Below, one piece after another: positions 34,384 through 47,232 of a DNA stretch of 64,000 nt (its first letter is position 1; each line of letters begins with the position of its first letter). The DNA lies in the NCBI GenBank assembly GCA_026826555.1, contig JAKSZT010018048.1:2080187-2144186 (forward strand), read 5' to 3'. The translations under genes were made by a program, and so were the position numbers. Source of the stretch: Tolypeutes matacus (taxonomy: Eukaryota > Chordata > Mammalia > Cingulata > Chlamyphoridae). Under the pieces are notes generated by a model that saw only the letters and a program-made list of their open reading frames with translations, had not been told where the DNA came from and did no database searches.

Positions 34384-36496
34384 ATACAAAGTAAAATTTT
34401 CTAACTATAATGGAATTAAGCTGGAAATTAATAAGCAGCAAAGAATCAGAATAGGCACAAATATATGGAAGTCAAACATCACACTTAAACATCATGGGCC
34501 AAGTAGGAAGTTGCAAAAGAAATCAGGAACTACCTTGTAACAAATGAAAATGAAAACACAACATACCAAACTTATGGAAGGCAGCTAAAGCAGTGAGAGG
34601 GAAATTTATAGCCATAAATGTCTATATTAAAAAAGAAGAAAGAGTTAACATCAAAGACTAAATGCACACATGGAAGAAATAGAAAAAAAAAGTAATCAAA
34701 TACAAGCAGAAAAATGGCAATAACAAAGATTGGAGCAGAATTAAATGAGATTGAGGATAAAAAAAACACTAGAAAATTTTTAACAAATTCAAAACCTTAT
34801 TCTTTAAGAAGATTAATAAATTTGACAAACCCTTACCTAAACTAACAAAGAAAAAGAGAGAAGATGCAAATAAATGAAATGAAAAATGAGAGTTTTATGC
34901 CACTGCAGATCCCACAGAAAAAAAAAAGAGTATAATAAAAGGGTACTTTGAAAAACTGAATGCCAACTATATGGATAACTTAGATGAAATGAACACATTT
35001 CAAGAAACACACAAGAAATATGCATTGACAAAATAAGAAACAGAAGAACTCAACAAATTATCACAAGTAGTGAGATTTAATTAGTCATCATAAACCTCCC
35101 AAAATTGAAAATCCCTGGATAAAATGACTTCACGATGAATTCTATTAATCATTCTGGAAAGAACTAATATCAATACTGTTTAAACTCTTCCAAAAATAGA
35201 AGTGGAGGGAGCATTACTTAACCCTTTCTATAATGCCATCACCCTAAAAACAAAGCCACATAAAACAAAATACCTCAAGAAAGGAAAAATACAGACCAAT
35301 CATCTAATGAACTTAGATGCTAAAATCTTCAACAAAATACTTGCTAATTATATTCAACAACACATCAAACAAATTATACACGATGATCAAGTGGGTTTTA
35401 CCCCAGGTATGCAGGGATTGCTCAACATGAGCAAATTGATCAATGTAATACACCACAATAGATAAAAAAAAAAAAAAAAAAATCACATGAATAGAGATGT
35501 CTACTGATGCAGAGAAAGAATTTGACAAGACATCGTTTCTTGAAAAAGAAAGCACTTTGAAAGTTAGGAATAGAAGGAAACTTTCCCAACTTCAACATTA
35601 TAAAGGATATATATGAAAAACCTACAGCTAGCATATCCTCAATGATGAAAGGATAAAAACCAACTTTCACATTTATTTTCAAGGGTAAGGGACCCTAAAT
35701 AGTCAAATATATCTTGAACAGGAAAAATTATATTGGAGGAATCATGCTACCTGACTTTAAAGCATAATACAAAGCTACAGTGGTCAAAACTGCATAGTAT
35801 TGGCACAAAGACAGATATATTGACCAATGGAACCAAATTCAGAGTTCAGATCTAGAACTGTGCATATACAGCCAACTGATATTCTACAAGGCCACCAAGC
35901 CCACTCAATTGGGTCAGAGTAGTCTCTTTAACAAATTGCACTTGGAGAACTGGATATCCATATCCAAAAGAATGAAAGCAGATCATCATCTTATACCTAA
36001 AACAAAAATTAACTCAAGATGGATCAAAGACCTAAATATAAAAGCCAAGACCATTAGGCTCCTAGAAAATAATGTAGGGAATTATCTACAAGAGCCTGTA
36101 GTAGGAAGTGGTTTCATAAACTTTACACACAAAGCATGAGCAACAAAAGAAAAAGTAGATAAATGGGATCTCCTCAAAATTAAAAATGTTTGCACTTCAA
36201 AGGAGTTTGTTGAGATAATGATAAGGCATCCTACTCAATGGAACAAAAATTTGGGAACCACTTATCTGATAGGAGTATAATATCCTGCATATATAAAGAA
36301 ATCCCACATCTCAAAAATAAAAAGACAAATAACCCATTCAAAAATGGACAAGAGATTTGAATAGACACTTTTCCAAAGAGGAAATATAAATGGCTAATAA
36401 GTCCTTGAAAAGATGCTCATCATCACTAGGTATAAGGAATGTAAACCAAAACTACAATGACATATTGTCTTACCCTATTACACTGGGTGCTATTTA
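34384..36496 (+). pseudogene. L1 ORF2 with internal deletion removing the FADD region
   Basis: Starting at 'aatcatacaaagtaaaattt', this follows L1 ORF2 from the end of the endonuclease. It includes 'NEISNYL'-like helices, '[15 protein letters not shown]'-like RT text around 35290-35340 and 'HDDQVGF' at about 35385. At about 35685 it jumps from the RT palm ('...gggtaagggaccctaaatag') to the thumb/C-terminal region. Compared with 61880-62520 in the copy at 56508, about 600 bp including the FADD catalytic box are missing. The C-terminal domain ('ENWISISKRMKADHHLIP', 35947 on) then continues to a stop near 36494. A 17-A run at 35465-35481 and many frameshifts confirm a dead copy. Confidence 0.8.
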
Positions 36497-38490
36497 AAAA
36501 AACAGTAGAAAACTACAAGTGTTTGTTTGGATGGGGAGGAATGGAACACTCATTCACTGCTGGTGGGAATGTAGAATGGGGCAGCCATTGCATAAGATAG
36601 TTTGGCAATTCCTCACTAAACTAACAATAAAATTGCTGTATGATCCAGCAATCCCACTATGAGGTATATACTCAGAAGAATGGAAAGCAGGGGCATGAAC
36701 AGATCTATGCTCACCACTGTCATAATGGAATTATATGCTATAGCCAAAAGTTGTAAGCAACCCAAATGTCCATCAACAAGTGAATGAATATGCAAAATGT
36801 TGAAATACATGCAATAGAATATTACTCAGCTGTAAGAAAGAATGTAGTTTTGACATGTGCAACAACATGGATGAATCTAAAAACTTTAAATGACGTGAAG
36901 TATGCCAGTCACTAAAAGATAAATATTGCAGTATTTACTGATATTTGACCTAAGCATATTGAGCAGACTCACAGAGAGAGTCTTGAAGACATGTTACCAT
37001 GAGAGAGAAAGGGAATAGAGAGTGACCAGCCAATGCTCAATCTGGACAGAATCAATGAGAAGGTAGAAGTAGGTGGTTTGGAAGTGGATGGGGGTGATGG
37101 TGGTGCAGTGATGTGAGTGAGGTTGACAGTGCTGGAGTGTGGGGGTGAGCAGTGTTGGGGGGTTGGATTGGACTATCCATGGTACTGAGTGCAGGGCTTG
37201 TGGAAGAATAAGGTGAGCTCTGGTGGAGGTCTGTGGTTAAAAGTACAATTACTTTTTACATTTTTATTTGATTCAGTGAATTTTTAAGTTTATGATATTT
37301 AGTCCTTTATATTCCAGCATGGGACATGACTCCCTGGGATAAGCCTCCCTGGCACCAAGGGATTGCTACCAAGTACCAACAAGCAATGCATATGGAAAAA
37401 AAAATAATCACCTTGACCAAAGGGGGGAAAAGCTCAAAACAAATGAGTTTGTGCAGCTAAGAGACTTCAAAGTCAGTTGGAAGGCTGTCCCAGAGGTAGC
37501 ACTTATGCACATCTCAACAGGATCTCATTGACAGCCAAAGTAGATATGACCCCACATAGCAAAGATCCTTAGGGATATGGAGACATCCAGACACTATAGT
37601 CAGGGCATACAGCTTAGGAATTTGGCCCCTTCCCATTGGGCCCCAATCTGGAATTTATGCTCCCCAGTGAAACTGAGTTAGATTCAGCAGTGGTTTCCCT
37701 ATGCATGATTCTTCTGTCCTTCTATTTGAATCTATAATTAGTACTAGAGTTGGTAGGTGTACACCCAAGAGACTTAAATCTTTGGGCTGTCCATTTGGCA
37801 TCTGAGTCCCGACTCTCAACAGAGTTGCAGCACCTACTGTCCAGTTCAATGGACCCACCCAGGACAACTAACAAGGAAGAGATGATGAACAAACAGCATA
37901 CGAAGGAAATGAGAGTGTCTACAACTGCAAGCAAGAGCGTCCCATCCATTGGATGTATAGGATTGAAGCCCCCCTCAATTAATGGTGGAGTGGGCATCAC
38001 CATCCCAGAGACCTCAGGATTGGGAAATGATCTATGGATTAAAATAAACTTACTAGTATTCTACTATAGACTTATTGTGATTCTAGCAATGGAAGAAATA
38101 CCATTGTTGTGGAGCCAGTGACCCATGGAACTTCTGGGGTTAGGGAGACAGAAAAACAAGTGTAATAGGGGGTCATTCTTGGGACTTGAGAATCATCCTG
38201 AATGACATTACAATGAGAGATACAAGACATTATATATCCGGCCATAACCTACAGAGTCGAATGGGAGAGAGGGTAAACTACAATATAAACTATAATTCAT
38301 GCTTATTGGCAATGTTCCAAAATGTGTTTATCAATTGCAATGAATGTACCACATTGATGAAAGATGTGGATAATGTGGGGAAAATGTGAGAAGTGTGGGG
38401 AGTCGGGAATATGGGAATCCCCTACATATTCTCTGTAACATTTATGTAATCAAAGTATCTTTTAAAAAATAAAAAAGTGGGAAAAAAACA
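36497..38490 (+). repeat. L1 3' UTR and poly(A) end
   Basis: About 2.0 kb continue the L1 at 34384. It begins with the post-ORF2 block ('ctggtgggaatgtagaatgg' at about 36561). It ends 'atttatgtaatcaaagtatc' with an A-rich tail at 38461-38492. A junction-like change near 37250-37290 suggests some internal loss relative to the 2.9-kb 3' UTR at 18906-21805. Confidence 0.8.
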
Positions 38491-39985
38491 ATTACAATAT
38501 ATAGACTTCTTGCATATTGAAAAATCTATTTTTTATATAATTCTAAACAAATATCGGGGAAGCATTAACACCTATAATTAACAAGAAATTCCCTATGATC
38601 CATTTTACAAAGACAAAATCATAAAACACTTTAATAATTTAAAAAATAATAAAATCAGAATTCAACATAACCATACGTAATTGTGATAAAATAAATTTGA
38701 ATCAAGAACAGTTTGAGATACTATTTAATATTTGACTAACTTAAAAAAATATTTTTAATTTTGTTATTCAGGTAAAGATGAAAAAATCATTAGATGTGAA
38801 TAGTATCTAAATATTTATATAAAACATGATTTAATTCATTTTTATTCAACATATTTGACTAATTTATAATACAGTCCAACATCTTTGTATGTAGTGAAAT
38901 TATAATACAGAATGCACTCATAGTAAAATATAAAGAATTTGAAGGTAGGAAATTTTAAAAACTCAATCATTTAAAATAAAATTTTACAGTATGGAAAGAT
39001 GTGAAAATTTCAAAAGATGAATATTTTTTTATCCTTTATAAAAAATTCATGGATACGTTCAATGGCTAAATTGGTATTTGGCTAAACTCAAGGTCAAATC
39101 TGAATATATGATGAACTGTTAGAGAAAGAGTTAATATTATCTATTATGTAATTAAAATTATGTTTTTTAAAACATACTTTAGTATAAATATTTCAATAAT
39201 TAATATTGCCGTGTAAAAAAGAAATGTTTCTGTCAAACTAGAATCCAGATTTATTCTTTTTTAATTTAGCTTAGGAAGAAAGCAATAGCGAGGATGTTTT
39301 ATTTTGACAAACATTTTATTTTTCTTCATATTCTTTTTATGTCTTTGCATCTATAATGAAGAGCCATAGCTTATTTTGCTTTAAACAAATGCAATGATTT
39401 TTCTCCTCAATTAGAGAAAATATATATTCTGCATATAATTTATCATCATAAAATTAAGCATTCCCACACAGGATATTTTACTTAACCCTCTAAGTAAATA
39501 AATAACAAAGTAAATACAAACAACATATAAAAACATGCTATGAATGCTATTTTCCAAATATTTCTGTAAAGATTAGAATGATGAGGAAGTCTAATATCCA
39601 TTAATATGCTTTTACTGTTATTAACTGGTTAACTTTTATTTGCTTTCAAAATACTTTCCTTTTAATGATTTTTGTAAGTTGTTAATAATTGCTTTGTAAA
39701 TGAAGTTAAGGACTTTCACAATCATAATTAATTACTATTGGATTTCTCTACAATAAATGTATGTTTATTTTTTTAAAATGTGATAGAATTTCTGTATCTC
39801 TTGTGTATATGATACTTTCATTCATGTTACATCTAGACCCTTACTTATACTAGAAATTTGTTAATCAGATGCTTTATTTACTACTTTTTACTGAAGTCAT
39901 GCTGATTAAATCAGGTAGCAGTTTCTGTCAACCCTTGGTCATCCATCACACAAATATACAGTGTATTGGTGACACTGAAACAGGA
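38491..39985. other. AT-rich intergenic DNA, nothing assigned
   Basis: About 1.5 kb of very AT-rich DNA with no recognisable repeat family and no open frame above 60 codons. It may be unique sequence between old insertions. Confidence 0.5.
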
Positions 39986-40160
39986 AACTATTAGCCTTTT
40001 TTTTTTTTTACAGTAATAGTATTTGGTATAATCTCATAGTTGTGCTTTCATCATTTCAATCATTATTAGAGTATTTTCATTATTTCAACAATAATAGTAA
40101 ACAAAAAATGACTCTGGTTTCTCTTCAGATCGTATAAATCTTTCGCCTTTTACTATTAGC
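39986..40160 (-). repeat. L1 3' UTR fragment
   Basis: After a T-run at 39997-40009 the text ('aatctcatagttgtgctttc', 'tattttcattatttcaacaa') parallels the reversed L1 3' end at 26770-26870. Confidence 0.6.
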
Positions 40161-40524
40161 CTTTTAAACCTAGGGTATGTAGCTAAAGTCAATGAGAGAA
40201 TTTATTTGAACATCTTCTGAAGGTCCTATTTACAATGAGTTTAAACCTACAGGAATAGATTAAGGTAAAGAACATGCTTTTCTTGGGTGGGAGGGTGATA
40301 ATCCAACCTACCACTTCCTCCCTGAATATTTCCATAGAACAAGGTTATTTACTTATGTAACCACATTAAGTCCAATTATCAAGTTCAAGAACTTTATTTA
40401 TATAATTCATAAGGCTTATATTCCAGTTTTTTCATTTCTAAGTAATGTAATTTGAGCATTACGTTCTATATTATGAAGTTTGGTCTAGGATCTATTTAAT
40501 ATTTATTTCCTCATTTCTTTGTCT

Positions 40525-40860
40525 TTTTAAATTGTGGTAACATATATATAAAATAAAATCCATCTCAACCATTCCCAAGTTTACAATTTTGTGGCCTTAA
40601 TCAAATTCACAATGTTGTGCTTTAGTCAAAACTATCCATGACTGAAACTTTTTATCACCCCAAAGACTCTGTACCAATTGTTCATCAACTCCTCATTCCC
40701 TCTCTACTTTCTTTCTGACATATACTCTACTTTCTGTCTTTATGACTGTGCATAATTCTAGTTATTTCTTATAAATGGAATCATGCACTATGTGTCATTT
40801 TATGTATGGCTTATTGATGTTTGCTATTTCTCTGTCAAATACACACATACACATGTGCTG
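40525..40860 (-). repeat. Old L1 3' UTR fragment, reversed
   Basis: 'aaaatccatctcaaccattc', 'tcaccccaaagactctgtac' and 'ataaatggaatcatgcacta' appear in the order typical of reversed old L1 3' UTRs, as at 8830-9080. Non-coding. Confidence 0.7.
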
Positions 40861-42382
40861 AAAGAAAAAACATAACCTTTTCACGGAGTCATTTATAAGA
40901 AAAATGTAATTTAACTGCAAAATGACTCTGCACCACCACATATTAAATGGTTAATTATAGAATATTGACTTACTATCACTTATACACATTAAAAAAATAG
41001 GTTAATTTATTGCACAGACACCGCCATGCAAAAAAATGATCCATCTAATGTTTTTATTAAAGTTCCTAAATCAAGGGAGAACATCACATTGGAAAATACT
41101 CAGAAGGAGAAATTTAGAAATATATTTATAAAGTTTTGGGTTCTGAGGTAAAACAATTTAAGACAAGATTTAAAATACTGTCAACTGTTTGGGATTGGGC
41201 AAAATTCACTACCTAGTAGTTTAAGGATGTGGGAGGGGGACACAGTGAGACAAATATCTTGAAGTGATGTCTTAAATGTAATGGGACACATCCTGAAGAG
41301 CTAACTCTTATCTTCATAAGAAGAATTTCTGCTGAGATGAACAAATATCCATCCAGATATATTGGAACATTTATATTTCCTAAAGCAACAGTAAAGTTAT
41401 TTATTGGTCTGAAGTCTTAACCTCCTGTGGAGAGATTTACTGGAACATAGGAATTCTCAGTTCTCATTTTCACTTTGTGGTTATTCTCTAGTCAGATCTA
41501 AAATGTAGATTATTCTTTTCATAGATGAAAAGAATCAATTGAGATCTGTATCACTGCATGTTATATCATGATTGTATATCAAGTCTCCTATCATTGTTAC
41601 ATAAACCTCTGTAGATATCAGGTGTCCTTTTTTTTTAGGTGAGTGAGTGTTGAGATGGGAAAATACCTGTACAACAAAGCATTTGAAAATGTGGAGATTA
41701 TACTTTAGAGCCCTCTAACAGAGGCAAAAAATAAGAGAATAATTAAGATCACAATTTGTTTTTATAATATGTCTATCTAAACCAGGATCAAACATTCTCA
41801 AATCAGATCAAGAGGAGAAATGACATTTCAAATTGACAGAACAAACAAAACAGATACTGCCTTTTTTAAAAAGTTACCTAATGCCTCGATTTTAAAATGT
41901 CATTTCCTAGTTCATTTAGTAATATTAAGTACCAGAATTTTTTGTAGGGATGTGAGCAGAACATTTTCACTTAAATTTTACATGTTCTGTCTTAAGAGGA
42001 CAATATATGTCTGATGCTTTGTTTTTTCAAACCAGCCCCGTCCAATTTCATGTATTTATTGGGGGGGGGGCGGAGTTTTTGTTAATGGCATTATGTACCT
42101 CACTTGGGAAATTTTAAATCATATCCTGTGAGATGTTTCCCACTTATCATTGTTTGTGTAAAGTTTGAATTTAAGAAGTTTGAAAATAGGAGAAAGTGGC
42201 ATAAATTTCCCATTTAGTGGTGGGGCATAAATTTCCCTTTTAGTGGTGTGGAAGATGACTCATGGGCACCATAAAGGCATGTCCAAGTCCAAACTCCCAG
42301 TCCTGGAGGTAAGAATTCATTCGTACATGATATTTTCAAAGATCTATTAAGTTGAGTCTAAACTGTTTACATTGTGGTTCTT
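40861..42382. other. AT-rich intergenic DNA, nothing assigned
   Basis: No gene or repeat family recognised. A ten-G run stands at 42061-42070, and a short local duplication ('gtggcataaatttccc...' / 'ggggcataaatttccc...') lies at 42197-42245. Confidence 0.5.
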
Positions 42383-42531
42383 TTTTTGAAAAGACTTAGT
42401 TTATTTATTTATTTCTTCCCACCCCCTCTTTGTTTGCATTTTCTATGTCTGTTCATTGTGTGCTCGTCTTCATTTAGGAGGCACTGGAAACTGAACCTCA
42501 GACCTCCCATGTGGGAGGGAGGTGCCTAATC
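42383..42531 (-). mobile_element. DAS-type SINE (5' truncated)
   Basis: On the minus strand it has 'ggcacctccctcccacatgg', B-box-like 'ggttcagtttc' and 'cagtgcctcct', then a GA/CA-rich tail ending (AAATA)n. This is the same order as the copy at 12428-12712. The A-box end is missing. Confidence 0.85.
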
Positions 42532-42639
42532 ATACAAAATAAATCAGTCTTTATATATTAAATTTATGTTTATATTTTTTATGTATATATATATTTATTC
42601 ATATTCATAGTCGGCATTTTGCAAGACATATTAGGCAAT

Positions 42640-44855
42640 GAAAGTAAGACAACTCTTAGAGTCAGAAAATAAATGAAGTTACACCAGGTCACTGACTTGA
42701 GAAAATCTGCAAGCTGCAGCACAGTAAATGGGATCACAGTTGGAATTGAGGACTTATTGGAATTGAGATGAAGCTGAGATTCTAGGCAGGCAGATGTGGC
42801 TAGAGTTTACAGTGTAGAGTTCAAGAGAGGAGTTAGCTGCACAGAAAAATAAGCCTGGAGATCTACAAAGGTCTCTTAAGTTTTCAGCAAATATTGTTTT
42901 GCACACACACATGAGGAAACTGCCCAACTAAAGGAAAATGCCAGTTGCTAAACATCGGCCAGGAGAAGTGTGTATATTCTCAACAGTCGAAAGGAACATC
43001 TCATAATTGAGAAACACTGGGTAATCACAAGGGTCTCACCTTAGGTGTTGGGAAAAATTAACCTTGGAATAAATTGTGATGTAATTTATTATTTTATTCA
43101 AATCTAAAAGAAGTAAAAATATCAAAGTGTTCCCACAAAACTGAACTGCAGAGTTGAACAAATATTAAGTACATTTATAGGAATAAAAAATACCAGACGC
43201 AAAAAAGTAAAATTCACAATATCTAGCATCCAAACAATGATTACTAAGCAACCCTCAAAGGGCGAAAATCCAATAGATGTGGAGGAGATATCAAAAAACA
43301 ATTAAACCTGACCACAAACTGAGGCAAATACTAAATTGGTAGGAAAGTAAATCAAAAGAGTTACCATAAATATTTGTCATATGTTTTTAAAAGTTAAGTA
43401 GAGATAGGGAGGCTATAAAAATTCATATGTAACCCTTAGACATAAAAGTTAAATTTATGTGAATTAAAAATTATATAGATTGGTATTAATAATGAGATAG
43501 ACATTTTGGAATAAATTAGTGAACTTGAAGATATAGCAATAGAAAATAAAATTGGAAAGAAAAAGGAATTTCAAGTACAAAGATAGATCAATAAGTTGGA
43601 GAAATCTTCAACTGAAAGCCAATATGTAATTGGTGAATCTGAAACAGGATGGATTTTAGGGGGAGTAAACATAATTGAAGTTATGATGCTGAATCTTTTC
43701 AAAGTTTTATGGGGAAAAAAGCCTCTATTGTAACATATACAAAGAGTTCCATAAACCTCAAGTATAAAGTTTATGAAGAAAACTTACCAGAGCACATTTT
43801 AAAATGCTGACAATCAAGTGATAATGAGAAAATCATAAAAAGAGCTGAAGTGGATAAACATTACATATAGAGGAACAAAGATAAGAATGATAGCAGATTT
43901 CTCCCTGGAAACAATGTAGGAGAGAAAACAGTGGAGCAACAACTTTAAATTATCAAAAGAAAAAAAAAAAACTCAACATAAAATTAGATATACAATAAAA
44001 ATAATTTTTAAAAGTAAAGATAAAATAGACATTTACAGACGTTCAAAATGGAAGAATTCATTACCAGAAGACTAACATTCCATAAGTGTGAAAGAACGTC
44101 CCTTTGGGAATAAGGATAAATGATTTGAGTTGAAAATATGGATTTACACAGAAGAATTAAGAGCACCAGAACAGACAAACGTGTGGCTAAATGCATGAGT
44201 TTTTTTTTTTTTTTATTATTAAGAATTGTGAAAGAGATAATTGACTGTTTAAACCAAAATAGTAACAATGTATTGTGAGTTTTATAACATATCTGTAGGT
44301 CAACTATATGACAAAAAGTCCAAAGGCCATGAGTGGGTAACTGGAAATAAATTTTTGTAACATTCTTATATTCATTGTGATGTGCTATAAAATCAAATGA
44401 AGGTAAACTACAATGAGCTGCACATGCATACAATGTACTCAAAAGCAAAAACCAATATCAGAAAACAAAGAATTACAACTAATACGTTAATCGAAAGATA
44501 AAATATGCTTAAGTAATCCAAATGAAAGCCAAAAAATTTAGTAAAAATAAATGAGGCACAAATAGTTAAAAAAGAAAAAAAATTTACAATATAATTTAAT
44601 TAAACCTAAACTTGTAACTAATTATAAATAAGGTAAATAGTGAAAGAAAATCCAAAGGAAGAGATTCTCTCACAGAATTCAAAATCAAACATAATTCTTT
44701 GTAGTCATCAAAAATTAATTTTAAATATAAACATAGGTGAAATAAAAAAATACAGATATATAATGCTAATACTAACTGAAAGAAAGCTGGAATGTTTAAG
44801 TTATTAAATTATTATCAGATAAAGTAGACTTCAGAGCAAAACATTCACAGGGATA
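42640..44855 (+). repeat. Old L1: 5' UTR, ORF1, inter-ORF region and start of ORF2
   Basis: 43760-43960 corresponds to the ORF1 C-terminal domain: 'gaacaaagataagaatgata', 'gcagatttctccctggaaac', 'gtggagcaacaacttta'. Then come an inter-ORF block ('gataattgactgtttaaacc', 'taacaatgtattgtgagttt') and the ORF2 start ('atcagataaagtagacttca', 44816). All frames are broken. The long minus-strand frame at 44008-44448 is an antisense artefact. It is cut by the MLT1 LTR at its 3' end. Confidence 0.7.
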
Positions 44856-45183
44856 ATTCAGGCAGGCCACATGTTTGGAGCTCCAGTGAAGAGTTCCATG
44901 TATTCCCCAGGACTGACTGCTGTAGTGATGGAAATTCTCCCTTCTGACTGCTGAAATCATCACTTCTCCTTTTAAGGTCTTCAACTGATTGGATAAGACT
45001 TCTCTCATTGTTGAAGGCAATCACCTCAATTGATTATAGATGTAATCGGCCATAAATACAATCAACTTATTCATTATTTAAATCCCAAAAATATCCTCAC
45101 AATAAAAATCATGCAGTGCTTGCATGACCAAACAAATGGTAACCATAACCTAGACAAGTTCACATGTGAACTTAACTGCCACA
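44856..45183 (-). repeat. MLT1-type MaLR LTR
   Basis: In reverse it starts 'tgtggcagttaagttcacatgtgaacttg' in outline (5' TG...), followed by 'ctaggttatggttacca', 'tttggtca' and 'ccaatcagttgaagacctta', the ordered hallmarks of MLT1 LTRs. The CCAATCAGTTGAAG block on the minus strand is the clearest (about 44983-44997). The 3' end is unclear. An ancient placental-age insertion. Confidence 0.8.
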
Positions 45184-46312
45184 GAGATATACCTAAATCT
45201 ATTTAATTATGTTAGTGTTGTTCCATTTTTTCTTTTAGCACACTTAATTTTGCTTTATAGATTGTGATTTTATCATATTATGCCTATAAAATTGCTATGG
45301 AATTTATTTGAATAAATATTTAGAAATGAGGTTTATAATGTGTCATATTAAATTTGACTATTTTTATTAAGGATTTGGTCTCTAAATTGGATTGCACACA
45401 ATGAGTCATCAATTGATGTGTGAAGAATAAAATTTAAGCACCTCTGTTTAAATGTATTGTGCTGTCATTTTATAAAATAATATTATTTACCTATCACTTG
45501 CTACATAATGTTTTTTACAACAAAACCCTAAAAAATGTATAAATGCATAGTCTTTGTGAGAGAACATGTTGTTTTTTACTGAAAATCTATGTAATATAAA
45601 ATACATTTTAAGACAGAATAATAGTTTGCAAAGTAATATATTTGATCATTTAACTATCATATAAGCACAGTGTGAAAATACCAGTCTTAGAAATAATGGA
45701 AGTGAAAGTGTTGGTTGTGATTAGTGACATTCATTTACCCAATGTACATATCTAGAAACTGAAACTGTAGGACTTAAGGGAATATCTCTGCAAGATGGCA
45801 AGTGTTTGGGAAATTATTAAATATGGCAAGCCATTTTGTAAACTACTAGAGATTCCTTTGGCTAATACAATGGTTATTATAGGGGTATGGACCATAATAT
45901 ATGAAGCACCTATAAGAAAGTCTACTTAAATACATAATTTCATTATTTTATCATGTAAATATTTTGAAAGAAAACATCAGAAGCAATAAATGTGTTAAAA
46001 ACTATTTTCCTTGAAATATAATTTAATGCTTGCACACATGCTATCTTAACCTGAAACTTTCTCAACATGGCAGTGATATTCATTTTACAAATGCTAATAT
46101 TTGCATTGAGTACAAATAATTTTTATTTAAAATTTATACTGCCATGTTAATTAAAACAAGTAAATTATCATTGATCTCTTACACTAACCATAGCTTTTTC
46201 AGATTATTCTTTGTATTCAGTTTTCAGAGGCCAATTCACATCAACAAATTTGAAATGCAAAAGAAAGTTAATTTTGAATCATATGTTAAGTCATGTAATC
46301 AAATTGGGAATG
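45184..46312. other. AT-rich DNA downstream of the OR14 relic, nothing assigned
   Basis: No repeat family or gene recognised. It lies on the 3' side of the minus-strand OR14-like pseudogene and may include its old 3' flank. Confidence 0.5.
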
Positions 46313-46315
46313 GCT

Positions 46316-47232
46316 TCAAATAAGTATCCTACCTTTTTTTCTAAATAAGTATTCCCGCATAACTCTCTTTGCAGCCTCCTTTATCTGATTGTTTCTATGG
46401 CTATAGATAATAAAATTCAAGAAAGGGAAGATTAGAGAATAGAACATGTCTTGAATTGTGGGAGAGTTAGAAGTTGGCTTCACATATATGGCAAAGGCTG
46501 AACTGACAAAGACAGTCACCACGAGGATATGAGGGACACAGGTGGAAAAAGCCTTTCCTTACTTTCCTCTGTTTGGAAACTTAAGCACAGTAGAAAATAT
46601 GTGAGCATAAGATATGGTGATAATGGCAAAACAACCACCAGCAATCACCACTGCAGAGATAAATATTAAAATTTCATTGTTTAAGGTTTCTGGGCAGGAG
46701 CGCTTCAGTAGAGAGAAGATGTCACAGACGAACTGATGGACCACGTTGGACTGACAGAAGGTCAGCCAGAATTTATTGCCAGTGTGGAATCCTGAGTAGG
46801 CAAGAGCACTGAGTACAGAGGCCAGAGTCATCTGGACACAGACCCAAGGGTTCATAGTTGCAGGGTAGTGGAGGGGCTGGCAGATGGCCACATAGCAGAC
46901 ATGGGCCATGACAGTGAGGAACAGCAGTGCTACTGTAGCAAATACAATCACAAGGAAGATCTGAGCTGGCCATGGAGATCATCCTGTTGCCACAGAGAAA
47001 GATGACACATGCCTTGTTTATTGTAGTGCATTTCTGAGAGCTGATTCCTAAGAAAGAAATACATGGGGATGTGAAGGTTCCAGCCACAGATGGTTACTGT
47101 GACAATAAGAAGGTTCCCTGTCAGAGTTGCCAAGTACATCAGTAGGAATATCAGGGTGTCTAAGACTCTCAGCTCCCACACATCATAAAGTCTTATTAGC
47201 AGAAATTCAGTCACTGTGGTAGAGTTGGACAT
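46316..47232 (-). pseudogene. Olfactory receptor pseudogene, OR14-like
   Basis: An intronless odorant receptor relic. From ATG at 47232 it has a glycosylation site (NST, residues 3-5), 'TEFLLI' and a TM1 with 'TGNLLIVTVTI', then 'LHIPMYFFLRN'. Here about 22 nt are missing relative to a normal OR between TM2 and TM3 (around 46965-47045), which shifts the frame and probably removes the conserved TM3 Cys. The downstream frame reads 'QIFLVIVFA', and the [10 protein letters not shown] motif has decayed to 'MAHVCYVAIC'. 'VVHQFVCDIFSLLKRSCPE' (extracellular loop 2) and TM5 are intact. A TAA at 46559-46561 cuts the TM6 loop just before 'GKAFSTC'. TM7 'PMLNP' has become 'PFLNF'. The ORF ends with TGA at 46316-46318. 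Wording of the N-terminus and loop 2 fits OR14. More decayed than the OR2T relic. Confidence 0.88.

Noticed and set aside
44008..44448. 146-codon minus-strand open frame
   Set aside because: It lies antisense over an old L1 ORF1/inter-ORF region and runs through a poly-T/poly-K stretch.
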